Assembly: GCF_018873765.1 (NCBI RefSeq)
Contig: NC_057925.1
Location: 12,349,568 to 12,413,567 of the forward strand
Direction: 5' to 3'
DNA: 64,000 nt
Source: Telopea speciosissima
Taxonomy: Eukaryota > Streptophyta > Magnoliopsida > Proteales > Proteaceae
This document shows positions 9,751 through 22,240 of this stretch, piece by piece. Under the pieces are notes generated by a model. It had not been told where the DNA came from and searched no databases. It saw only the letters and a program-made list of their open reading frames with translations. Every line of letters starts with the position of its first letter. Position 1 is the stretch's first letter. Made by a program: the position numbers and the translations under genes.

Positions 9751-12700
9751 TATGTTTGAGTCTCTGTCTCTCTCTCTTCGGATACACGACCAACCCTCGC
9801 CCATTGGAACCTCTGAGAAAGACCAAATCTAACTTGGATTTGGGCGTGAAAGAATTAATGCTGATTAGTACTCTGCAACTTCTGTTTGAATTTTGATTTT
9901 TTTCTATTTTTAATTATTATGGATTACTATAACCACTTATAATAAGATTTCAAACTTGGAAGACCCCTCAGTGTTTCTCTTATTTAAATAATAGCATGCA
10001 TTGTGTAGGCTAAGCACTAGAATTGGATGGCATTGGTGTAGAAGATTTTCCTTCTGTCGAATTGAGATTTCTTTGGTACTAGAGTAGTTGGGAGATTTCT
10101 TCTTCTTTAGTTTATGTAATAATTAATCCAAGGCTCCATGGAATATTGTCGAACTGACTGTTTTGGGTTCAAGTGCTTAACTTGTCTTTTATTGAGTAGC
10201 AAAGGAGAAAAAGGTTGCCTTCTTACGGGATTTAGCTTTTTGAATGAAGGGATTTCAGGATTGACTACACACCTTCCTCTCTTCTACTCTGCTTTAAATT
10301 CATTTTATTATTTTGTGTTGCATACATGTGTGGAGGAGGAGGACAACAGAGATAAAGATCATGAGAGAAACACTATGGTGTCCTTTTCATAAATCTCACA
10401 AGAGGAAAGAGGAACAGATCAAGGTCAACAGAAAATTAAAGGAATAGGGCTGAGGAATTAGGAGGACTTTATGTTGGGGCATGGATGGGTTCTATGGGCC
10501 TTGGGATGGATGTTTATTTGTTATTTGTTGCATTAGGCCTTACCTAGAAGCATATAAAGTGGGCTGAAGTAGTACATGAGATTAGTGTCTTAAGTATTTG
10601 AGTTAGATGAGGATACTTTTAGCTTAGATAGCATTCTGTTTTGAGTCTATAAGTCATGTCTGTTTGTGGAAGTGATAAGGAGTCATTTAATGAGTCTAAT
10701 TACGAGTTTCAAAAGGTTATACAAATGTATATCCACGGATCCACCATCAGTTCGACATGATTTGATCATAGAATTTGATGTTTTTTTCTAGATTTTTTGA
10801 TACGGGACTGGTACTCCAGAAGTCCAATTGCTTTTCTTCTCCTATCTGAGTTCTACTACAAATCAGGTGTTCTCTCTTCAATTCTTCTTCCTAATTTTTA
10901 TTGTTACTTTTTCTAATCTGCATACTCATGTTCTAGATCAATTTACGGCTTGCTTTCTATCTCTATATCTCTCTAGTTACTGCACTCGTTTTTAACTGTA
11001 AATTGAGACACAAGTTCCACTTATCTACCTTTCTGAAATTCTGTTAATATTTCTGAAGAACTCTATTCAATTCCTTTACTTCTAGTTCTGCTACTTATAT
11101 CCCTAGCAACTCTAGGACTTCCCTTTAAAGTAAATGCTCTTCCCTCTAATGTAGGAATCCATGGTAAAAATGTCGTCATTTGCAATCTTGTTTAGGCGTT
11201 GTTAGTCGTAGATTATGGTGGGCGGAAAGATTTGATCTGTATTCTCTCTCTCTCTCTCTCTATTCTATATGCATTTATTGTCCATTGTCTACTGCTGATA
11301 CATAATGTCATTCCTTAAATTTATATATGCAAGGTATAATTCCTATTAAGATACTTTTTTTAAATAAACTCCATATAGAAATGAGACGGGAGGAGATCTG
11401 CTAACCAATGGAGAGGAATCAACTGGATATAGTGATGGTAACACAGTCTTAGGCTTCTTCAATAAACAACATATTATTGTGTTATTTCATGGCTTTCAAT
11501 CCTGAAAGTCCAAACCCAGATGTACCTGATGGATGCTAGAATTTCCTACAAGGATAACATGCTAACCTAAGGTAGGCACCAATCACTCTTAAGGACTGTC
11601 TAGTTAGCGGGGGGGGGGGGGGAGTAGCATACATGATGCACATACATTAGCGGGACAACAATGACAGTGAGCAATGAACAATAGAAATCATAGGTTGCAT
11701 GTATTCAATTAAACAATGTTCAATTGGATGCTATAGGGGTTAGAAATCAGGCAAACCAGGAGCAGATTGTTAATAGAGTAAGACAATCTGCTAGAGGTAT
11801 GTTAATTAAATATGTGTTAAACTAGGTCCAACCTATTGGATATCTTGCTTTTTGTTACCTCAATGTGTAGGATGCTTGATTCTATCAATTCTGCTTTTCA
11901 AAAAATGTTGTGACTATGGTCTCTTATTTCATCCCCCCCCCCCCCAAAAAAAAATGGTATCCTATCTCTTGGTTTGCCATGTGTAAGCCAAAATTCCAAG
12001 GTTGGGTTATTGCTTTTTTATGTTTTCTATACATAACTAGCCTCGTCTCCTTGCCATATCGCCTTCTAAAAAAATCCTTCTATTTTATGTACATCTATTT
12101 GAAAAGCTAGATACTTCCACAATCAGTCTTTATTTCATGAGGCAACTCTTAGGAAAAAAGGATCTCCAATATAGCACAGACGAACAGTATCGCAAAAGTT
12201 TCTGAGTTGAGGGTAGGAAGAGATATTTCAATATGGGAGGATCATTGGATACCATCTCTTAACAATATTATGGTTCCTGCTTCTATTCATCCATACCCTT
12301 TATATTCTAAGGTTAGCGATTTAATTGTAGATGGATTTTGGAATGTTTAAATTTCTTCTATTTTTTAATTTTATGTATCTAAGGCTATATTATGTGTTCT
12401 TTTTTTTTTTTTGGTAAACATATTACACATTCTTTTAAGAGCTTATTATATTTTAGATGATTAGATTTGGCCTCTTACTAGATCAGAAAATTTTTCTACT
12501 AAAGTGGGTGACAAAGTGTTGTTTATTAATCACATTTCTGGTTCTTTGAGTTTGGATTTCTCTTATATGTGGCGTTTTATTTGGGGTTTGTAAATTCATT
12601 CTCATTTTGTCACTTTTCTTTGAAAATTTTTAGTTGGTGCAATTCCCACTATAAGTATGTTACCACAGCAATTGTGGGTTGATTGTTTTATATTCATTTT

Positions 12701-13477
12701 TCCATAGAGAAACTGATATTGACCCCAAATACTAGCGAGGTAGGTTGGGGTCTGTATTATGGGGGAGGGTGTACACTAAGTCAAATACTAGCATGCATGA
12801 ACTTTCAAGAATCCTAAAAATTGTAAGACTAATTAAGCATAGCAAGAATTTCAGCCAACATTCATGTCAAGACAGTAACACTGCCATCACAAAAAAATTA
12901 TAGCATAAAATAGGTGAAAGGGAATTAAAGAACAGGGTACTAGAAATAAAAACTACTCAGATTTTAGGGGCTGCAGTTAGTGAACAGCTTCCATAAAGTT
13001 GTAGTTCTGTCCATTATCTTCACTGTAAAGCAGAAAATTAAAAGAACAAGAGAGTAGAAACAATGAGGGGGTGGGGGTTGGAGAAAAAGAAGACAGTTCC
13101 AAATGGGGCATTAAAACAGGGAATAACAAAGGGGAACAATGGGGGAATGGGGTCACCACATTAGGAGAGATAGGTCGTGAATCAAAGACCTAACAGTGAC
13201 AACATCAAGCTTAAACATTATGGACTCGATTGCTCTAATTAACTAGAATTCAATTGCAATATTGCATCCTGATCAGATGGTTTATGGAAAAGAGGTCTGC
13301 ATTATAGGTGCTTGTGATTAGGAAGTAAAGGTGAGTGAATAGGGGGTGGGTTTGGGAGCTGGGAAATAAATCACCGATGGGGTCAGAGACTTTAGAGTGG
13401 AAATATTCCATTCTATTCCTACTATAATTTTAAGGTTTGCCCTATATAGTTCAGATTGTATTCTCCTATAGCATCTA

Positions 13478-13512
<35 letters not shown>

Positions 13513-14181
13513 TTTTTAAACCTCAGTTTAGACCAACAAAAGTTTTTGTCCCACAATCCAACTTAGAGTATTCTCCCATGGCAATCTAGAGAGAGAGAGA
13601 GAGAGAGAGAGAGATGTTCAATGATAGAAAACACTTTCTCGAAATCCTATTTTGATACCAACCAGGCTAGCTAAGCTATTCTTTCTTTTTACTTCGCTCT
13701 CTTCCTTTGCTATTTTTCTTTTTAATGGTTGTGTTTCTTGATCACTTCTTTAGTAGATTACAGTATGTCCAAAATTACTATTAATTACAAACTTGCTTTC
13801 AAGATTGGATATTTCCATTACCCTAGTCTTCCTTCATTTTTTTTTTTAATCTTTCCTCCCAACATGACTTAAACCAAGTTTGATGGTGTTGCTTTGGTTT
13901 GTGTTAGCTATTGGAATCAGTTTCTAATTATTTCAAGTTAATTTGTTCTATTGCAAAAACAACTTACTGAGTTTATACTTTTATTTCAACTATGATTATT
14001 TGGTGTATTTTTAGAAGTCTAACAAGAACAATAGTCATTGTACTATTAAAGTAGGAGTTCTAAATTTTTAGGTCTATAAAGAAGGTGATTGTTCAGTATC
14101 GAGATACTTACCTTACATTGGGCTTCAGTATGATACTATTCTCTTTTAATAGGTATTGTGAGGTAGTTAGGCTACAATCAA
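9751..14181 (+). other. CACTA 5' non-coding region
   Basis: Between the leader repeats and the first transposase ORF there is about 4.4 kb without a convincing gene. It holds a LINE remnant (11950-12715), a poly(G) run near 11610, a poly(C)/poly(A) junction near 11933 and two (GA)n microsatellites (13487-13511 and 13588-13613). A short block near 11170-11225 repeats the gtcgtc/ggcgttgt type motifs of the left subterminal region. The region could contain introns of the transposase transcript. Confidence 0.5.
11950..12715 (+). mobile_element. L1-type LINE remnant inside the CACTA element
   Basis: Degenerate coding similarity to the C-terminal half of the LINE at 3000-6264 is visible: ISWFAMCKPKFQG near 11955 (ISWDKMCIPKARG there), a GRDISIWEDHWIPS-like stretch near 12215, and HPYPLYSKVSDLIVDGFWN near 12295. 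It is heavily frameshifted, with no RT core and no clear tail, and so is an old truncated copy. Confidence 0.65.
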
Positions 14182-16702
14182 ATGGATAGGAGTTGGATTC
14201 ATAGGTCGCGAGATCGTATATTCCGTGCAGGCCATCTATATGAAGCTGGTGTAAATGACTTCCTAGATTTTGCTTTTTCCAAAGTACCCATAGGGGAGAA
14301 GATTTCATGTCCATGTATAAACTGCATTAATCAACGGCTAGGAACACGAGATGAAGTGTTTGACCACTTGATAGTTGATGGAATTATGGCTGGCTACACA
14401 ATATGGAGTTTTCATGGGGAATGTGCATCTTCAAATACCACAGTAATAGAAAATATTATGGTTGATGAAGAAGAGGAAGAAGATGAAGATATTGTTAATA
14501 TAAATGACATACTTCAAGATGCGTTTCTTGGTGAAACCTTTGAAGGAGCTGGTGTTACTACCCCAAGTGGACACAGAGGGAATAGGAGATGAGTCAGAAA
14601 AATTGCATAGATTGATGCAAGAAGCAGAGAAGGCATTGTATCCAGAATGCAACGAGTTCACAAAATTGTCATTCACTGTTGCACTATATCACATAAAGTA
14701 CCTATGCAATTGGAGTGACAAGTCTTTCTCTATGTTGTTGGATTTATTGAAGAAAGCACTACCACTAAATAATACCTTACCGAATTCCTTATATGAAGCA
14801 AAAAAGATGCTTAAGGACTTGGGACTCAGATACAACAAGATCGATGCATGCCTAAATGATTGTATGTTATATTGGAAGGATGCATCTAATCAAAAGTCAT
14901 GTCTCAAATGTGGGGCATCAATGTATACATCCGACAACAAAGTTCCAAAGAAAACATTACGTCACTTCCCTCTGATACCAAGGCTTCAAAGATTGTATAG
15001 GTCATCAGTAACATCATCCGAAATGAGATGGCATAAAGATGGATGTATGGATGATGGGAAAATACGTCATCCTGCAAACGCAGAAGCATGGAAGGACTTT
15101 GACAGACTGCATCCAACTTTCAGTGCGGATCCGCGGAATGTTAGGCTAGGGTTGTCAAGTGATGGATTTAATCATCATAATGATATAAAGAATTCATACA
15201 GCATATGGCATGTTATTGTGGTGCCGTATAATCTACCACCATGGAAGTGCATGAAACAACAATCATTCACGTTGACATTGCTAATTCCAGGTAAATATCA
15301 ACTTGGAAATGATATAGATGTGTATTTACAGCCATTGATTGATGAATTGAAGTTACTATGGGATGGTGTTGACACCTACGATTCATTGAAGAAAGAGTCA
15401 TTCCGTTTACGTGCTTGCCTCTTATGGACAATCAACAACTTTCCTACATATGCCAACCTTTCAGGCTGGAGCACCAAGGGTGCATTGGCATGCCCTTGTT
15501 GCAACAAAGAGACCATGTCAACTTGGTTGAAACACAGCCGTAAGCATTGTTACCTAGGCCATCGTCGATTCCTTGAAGGAAATCACAAATTTCGAATGGA
15601 TAAGAGAGGTTTTAATGGTCATGTCGAGCTTGGGGTAGCACCACAATCCCTTTCAGGCATTGCTTCGCTAACTCAAATGGAAGGTGTAGAATTTCCTACA
15701 TTTGGTAAGGAATCTGATAAGGATACCGGTAAACGAAAGAGAGCAGGAGTTCAAAACGAACTACTATTTAATTGGAAGAAGAGAAATATATTCTTTGAGT
15801 TGCCATATTGGAAGGATAATCTACTCTGTCATAATCTGGATGTCATGCATATATAAAAGAATGTGTGTGATAGCATCATTGTTACACTGTTGGAATTAAA
15901 AGATAGATCAAAGGATAAGCTGGAGGCCTGACTAGATTTGCAAGAGATGAACATCAGACCATCTCTACATCCACAGAGAATAGAGGGGAGCACTAAAGTG
16001 ATTATACCTCCAGCAAGCTATACAATGTCTAAGATAGAAAAAGAACAGTTCTGCAAAGCTTTAGAGGGTTTGAAGGTCCCTGATGGTTATTCCGAAAACA
16101 TATCATGTTGTGTTAAAGTTACTGAAAGGGATATGTCTGGAATGAAGAGCCATGATTGTCATGTTTTAATGCAACAACTCCTTCCTCTGTCAATATGGGT
16201 ACATCCAACGAAGAATGTTAAGTTGATTTTGTTGTCATTGTACTGGTTCTTTCGATGTCTATGTGCGAAAGTTACTACAAGCGAAGATTTAAACCAACTT
16301 GAAGCAAGTATTGCTGAAACCCTATGCAATCTAGAAAGGATCTTCCCTCCTACATTCTTTGATGTTATAGTTCATCTAATGGTTCATTTACCACGAGAGG
16401 TATTGTTGGGTGGACCCGTCCAATACAAGTGGATGTATCTTTTCGAAAGGTTAGTCATTAATATCCTTGCAACAAGTTCATATGTCTGTTTTCTATTTTA
16501 CATTTTTGTTTCCATGTAGTAACTATGTGTACCAATAGGTTCAACAAGACCCTCTAGGATTTCATGCGTAATAAAAGGCACCCACAAGGATCTATTGTAG
16601 AGGGATACATTGCAAATGAATGTCTGCAATTTTGTTCACCGCATATCAAAGTACTTGAGACGCGGTTAACCCGTCCAAAGAGGAATGTTGATAATGAAAA
16701 TC
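14182..16702 (+). pseudogene. CACTA TNP2-like transposase, 5' part
   Basis: The start MDRSWIHRSRDRIFRAG at 14182 opens the Transpos_assoc domain, with the Cys pair in ISCPCINCINQR. The Transposase_21 domain follows from about 14600: LYPECNEFTKLSF, then GLSSDGFNHHNDI near 15160, LPPWKCMKQ near 15235, NDIDVYLQPLIDELK near 15310 and LSGWSTKGALACPCC near 15460. DUF4218-type sequence continues (YKWMYLFER, 16425-16449). A likely GT-AG intron spans 16450-16538, after which EGYIANECLQFCSPH continues. Damage: a frame switch near 14560, in-frame stops at 15854 (MHI*KNVCDS), 15929 (KLEA*LDLQ) and 16555, and the LTR element inserted after 16702. The transposase normally binds the CACTA ends and cuts them; this copy cannot. 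Confidence 0.9.
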
Positions 16703-19448
16703 TGTCACGCCCCCATCCCAACAAGGGATAAAATACATTATAAGGGGTGACTAGGACGACGCTTGTCATCCTACTAAGCTGTCAGGATCACTGACACAGT
16801 GTCCCAACGCACAGTCATAACTAATATTAAAATAATATAATATCAGAGTGCGGAAAGGGAAATATTACATTCCAAATGATCACTAGTTTTGCGGAAGCGT
16901 ATAAAATTAATAGTTACAAGATGATCAAAGCCTAGATGATAAATACTGTAGTTAATCCATTTTTCATTACCATCTAATAATGATCAACAAGGGTATAACA
17001 GTAAATGTTTATACATGGGCCTACGCCCTAAAATAAACAAAAGGGGAACAAGTCCCTAGAATTCTCACGGCCCGTAGGCACAATTGTCACAAGGACACCC
17101 GTTGCCATGTTCCTCTAACACGACTTCCGGCTCCTCCGTGCACTCGCATCATAATCTAAAAATTGTGTACACGAGGGGTTAGCTCTCCACTGAGCAGTGA
17201 GGGGATGAGGATGCACAAACACACAATTCACATAGTCCAATGATGCATGCATACGTTAAGTAAATTTTCCACCTAACATCACAACTAAGTCAATGGCATA
17301 TGCTACTGTGACAACTCGGGAGACACTGTGGGTCACTTAACTTATCGCCACAATGAAACCTCAATTGTCACCTGGGACCTACGCCGATCGAAGCCTCCAA
17401 GACCACTCAGTGGCAGACCCCTGATAACCAATACTACCATGACTGGCCTCTCCCACCTCCCCAGAATCCGGTGTACTGATTATCCAACACCTAAACCCCT
17501 GTTGGTAAGGGTCGTAGCATAAGGGTGTAAAATCCTAGCCACAGCTACATGCAAGTCCTATCGTCCCGAGAGGTAATCCGGGCGCATCAACTTTTCATCT
17601 GGTTTAGTGCCCGGTTACCAGCACGGCACGGCGCATACAGTTCAACATGACATTCAACATAATTTTTTCATAAATGTATATAGTGTTCGGGGTTCCGGCA
17701 CCGAGACCCATCAAAGTAAAACATCTCCAATTAACATCATAACATTCATATATAAAAGTATGCAATATGCGTAAGCATGCTTAATAATTTATAATGATGA
17801 CATATATACAATGCAATAATAATATCAAGCCCAAACAACCAAACCCACTCACAATATGTGTTATGCCCCAATGTTATGAGTTGTCTCCTCGATCAAGCAA
17901 TAAGCCACAAGATGAATATATTAACCTAAACAAAGAGTGAAATAAGGTTAAACGAGCGAAGGGAAAAGATCCCCAAAAGGTCTCCCATAATCACTTAAGT
18001 ATAAGGTTTCAGAAACAAAGTGGTTGCAGGAGTGGTTTCATGCCCAATCGCAACCACATGTAAATCCTAGGAAATCGGGGGTTCGGACAATTTTAGTCAA
18101 GGTCGGATCTGAGATGTGGTTTCGTAAAACTGAAACCGAGTGTAAATCCGAGCTTCACAGGGCTCAGGACAATTTTAGTCAAGGTCGGATGCGGATGTGG
18201 TTTTGAGAAAACGAAACCGAGTGTAAATCCGAAGCTTCACGGGGCCTTCTCGGGAAGGTAATTTCAGGGTGGTTTCTTGCTAGGGATTCATTTTCCAAGG
18301 GGTTTAAAGGTAGGGAGGCTTCAAGAAAGCTTCCTCCTAGGTCCATTAGGGTTCTAAGACCTCATTAGGTCCATGTAATCCCATGGATTTAAGAGGGAAA
18401 ACAAAGAGAACCTAAATTAGGACATAATAGGGTAGAAACCTTTAATTTCTTAAATGGAAAGAGATTACTTAGGCTTAGGGCTTGTAATGGAGTGAAATAA
18501 CTCCACCATAGTCTAGGTTTAGAGGTTCCAAGAGAACCCTAGGTCGAATCTCTCCCATTTCCCAAACCTCAAAACTCAAAATAGATGAAGAGATGTGGGT
18601 TTCAATGGCTTACCTTCCCCAATGTAGAAAAACTCCACGTAGAGGGCTCCACAAGGTGAGGTTCCAAGCCTTCAACCAAGCTTTTCCATTCCTCCTTCTC
18701 CTTTTCTCCTTCCTTCTTTCTTCTTTCCTTCTTTCTTCTTTCTTCTTTCTCCTTTCTCTCCTCTTTCTCTCCTCCACGATTTAGGTTAGATGGGAGAAGA
18801 AATGAAAATGAATGCTTCTCCCCCCCCCTTTGTCTTATTTATAGAAAATGGGCTTGGGTCCTTTAAGTTAAATGGGTCAAATAGCTAAATGGGTGGATCC
18901 AAGATAAATGGGTCATTAGGCCAAATGGATAGATTAAGTTAAATGGGTCAAGAGGGCTTAATGGGTTGACCCATGGTCTTATTTAGGGTAAAGGAATGGG
19001 TTAACCCATCTTTGGGTCAAATAGAGTCAAATGGGCCCTCAAGTTGAATGGGCCTCTTAACTAAATGGGTTTGCCCACAGGTTTCAAATAGAAAAGAACC
19101 CACTTGGGGATGGGTCCATCCACCATGGGATTATAAGCCCATCACACGCTCCCTTAAATAAGTGGGACCCACAAATAGAATATTCCCAACTCAACTAAAA
19201 TAGCCCGGGCGGTCCAAATCTTGACCCGCACTTCGAGGGCATCGAGAAAAAGGATAAATACATAAGCCAAGGGCTAGAACTTACTTCTCCATTGCCATGG
19301 TGTGTCAATGGTAAGCCCGTATCATGGCCAATAATGTGTAACTGGGTTTGACCATCAGTGAGAACAGCTCACCAGCACGTGGCAGTGATAACCACACGTC
19401 ACGGGAAAGAAATAATAATTAATTATGATCCGGGGTACGGGTATAACA
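16703..19448 (-). repeat. 3' LTR of the outer element
   Basis: The LTR begins tgtcacgcc and ends gtataaca on the plus strand, i.e. TG...CA in element orientation. It is 2746 bp long and highly similar to the other three LTRs. It contains a two-copy tandem repeat of about 81 bp (near 18075-18245) and a long pyrimidine tract (18672-18778). Small ORFs in it recur in every LTR and are not considered genes. Confidence 0.9.
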
Positions 19449-19461
19449 TCCTCCCCACCTT
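19449..19461 (-). other. Polypurine tract of the outer element
   Basis: Read on the minus strand this is aaggtggggagga, directly before the 3' LTR. It is the plus-strand priming site of the element, and matches the tract at 30332-30344. Confidence 0.75.
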
Positions 19462-22240
19462 ACAAGAAATTTCGTCCCCAAAATTTGAGGCAGCTAGGGT
19501 CTCAAGTGAGAAGGGTTGTTGGATAACAACATCCCAACTCACCCACATCTTGAACTAAGTCAAAGGTCGGGTCAAGATGAGGCATGCCTACATGGCACAG
19601 CAAGTCAGGTTCCATAATTCTCTTTTCCTTACAGGGTCACATTACCACAGGGGTGTGGTTCACAATAACCCTAGGAACACAGGGTTCCTACTAATAAGTT
19701 ATGTCTCAAGGAACAGAGGTTGCCTAGATCTTCTAGATCAGGTGATACCATTCTAGCCTTCACTACTCGGTCATTCTTGGGTTACAGTGATTTAACTTGT
19801 CCATGTCCCAACATAGGGTTCACATTCGAAGGCTTTCACATCCTGGTTGTCTCATTACCTAACCCAACTTTAGAATGATTTGGAATATTGATGGAATCTC
19901 CTATTGTTCACTCCGTCACGGAGGGAACGCATTTAGTGATCCATTACCCCATTCATATCGCTCGTTGGAGAAGGTCTTGTTACATCCTTCAGTTTTAGCT
20001 TTCACAACCTTTAAACCTACTACACAGTTATCCCACAGGGAAGAATCCACATTAGTCCTCTTTCGAGAACCAACAACCTTTACTAGCTTTTGTCAAAGTC
20101 AACTCTTCAAGCAGTCTCCATAATTTAACCTATTCGGTCAATAAATTCATTCTTCATTACCCTAAGGTTTGGTCAACCAAGGTCAGGGCACCAACTAGTT
20201 ACACAGCAAGGTCGATGTAAGGTCATACTTGTAGTACCAGAGAATCACTCTAGTCACACAAGTCCAAGGTTCTAAGGGATATCTATATATATTTATCACA
20301 CCAATATGTAGGCATAGATTCAATAATTACATTCAATTCCCTATGGGCATATTTGTCATCTAGGTCAATCCACCAGAACAAGAAGTTCTCAGGTACGGTT
20401 CACTAAGTCTTTTTTTTTTTTTTTTTGGAAAGTCAAATCACGGTGTAGGACTTTCTCTATGAGTCTAAACAAGGTTTGGATGGACCAAGTAAAGTTCAAA
20501 TAGAGTCGTCACTAGCTTGAGGTGTTATGAATGACTTCCAAATACACGTGACCTTCATGGCTTACTCAAATAAACCAGTCTATTACTTTCCTTTCCTACG
20601 CACCCCATTGAGGGTCTCTACCCGTATAGGTTTAGGTTTCTCTATCCATAAGGTTCGGGTCTTTAAATTCATAGGATCGAAGGTCTTTATCCTCAAAGGT
20701 AACTCTTCTTCCTTTATGTAAGAGAGGAGTCACAGCGGTTACCAATGCTTGCTACTTTTTATTAGCTGGCCCAATCGGGTACAAGTCCTAACCTCTTTCA
20801 ATTCAAGGTATTGACTAGACTTAGGTGGTTCCCACAAATGGGTCACACAACGGGGTGTCCGATCTAGGGTATAGGCACCTAACCATCACATATAAGTGTA
20901 GTCAAAGGTCTCCAAAACAAGTTAAAAATCCTAAAAGAAATCGGGTGGACTCACGAGCGACGTCAGCACTCCGGGTGCATTCATGGCCCCTCCGCTTGAA
21001 AATAGGGAGAGTGGACTAACGGGCGGATGTGGAATGCGAATCCGTTCGTTTGTCCAATCTCAAAAGTCTCAATGGCCGAGAGGGTTTAAGTCAAACGGAT
21101 TTACGGACGGATGCATGAGTGTGGATCCGTTCGTTGATCCGCACAGATTTATAATGATAATTTCAAGTTTTATGCGGAGCGGATTCACGATAAGTGGATT
21201 CGCTCGTTCGTTCATTTGCAGAAATTTAACATAACAGAGCCGCGAGTTTTAAAACTCACTTTTGGCTCCAAAGAAAGGAACATAACCGAGGAGAAAAAGC
21301 TCTCTGAGGACTTCCGTTCAAGCTTCCTCGGGTGGTTTTCTTGTAATCTTAAGCCTCAAGGTTTAACTCTCACTTGTTCAAGATATGGCTTTCTTCCCAT
21401 TCCTACTTTCTCTTTTCTTGGATTTGGGATGAATCATTTCAAGTTGTGATCATGTCTTGACTTTGCTTGTAATACCATGACCATGTACACCAAATCCATG
21501 CCAAACCGATTGGAACTAGGGTTTTTGGGTGTAAATCAAGTCCTATTTGATCGATGGCACTAAGTTGTTGGATCCTTGTTTGATTATTGCATCTTTTATA
21601 AACTTTCAAGTCTTTGCAAGTATTTTAGAGATTATCACTATGCTGTCATGTCTAGTTGAATTTTACTTGGATTATGCCCAGGTTTTGGTTGTGGTACAGT
21701 CCTCAATTCACAATATTTTGAAGAAACTCTTCAAGTTCAAATCTAATCCTTTTACATGCCATAAAATCTCATAGAAAATTATCACAGTGTCTTATCTTCA
21801 AGCATATTCTCTTGTATACATGATCGTTGATAAAAATCCTTAGAATCTTTCCTCTCTTCCTCAAATAAATAATTCTTGTCTCTTGTTGAGGTATTTTCAT
21901 CCAATAACTTGCTTGTTTCATATTCGTTGGGATGTAAAGTAGCCAAAAGTATATGTTGTTCACATTGATCTCATTATTCACGTCCATGCACTAGGGATTT
22001 CACACGGATTTTACATGTGCATTGATCTTATTCATTTCTCTTCACTCCAAACATCTTCCTCTGGTTATCATGTCTCATTTCCCTTATATGCTCTTGTCAC
22101 AATACAATTTCCACATCTTGTAGACATTTCACTTCTATAATTTTATTTGTCAAGCATAAAGCTTAAGTTACCGGGGTAAGATATGCCACAAGAGGGGCGA
22201 GGGAAACATCAAATAGAGGTAATAAAAGCCTAACATAGGT
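19462..22240 (-). other. Outer element, 3' internal region
   Basis: This is the reverse complement of the inner element's 27546-30331. It has several small ORFs without recognisable domains, a poly(T) run near 20410, and no gag, protease, RT or integrase motifs. It ends at the TAGGT target duplication (22236-22240) of the inner insertion. Confidence 0.7.

Noticed and set aside
17328-17522. Small ORFs repeated in all LTRs (e.g. the 64-aa frame here and at 36203)
   Set aside because: They are carried along with the LTR sequence, vary in length between copies and have no domain. Not genes.
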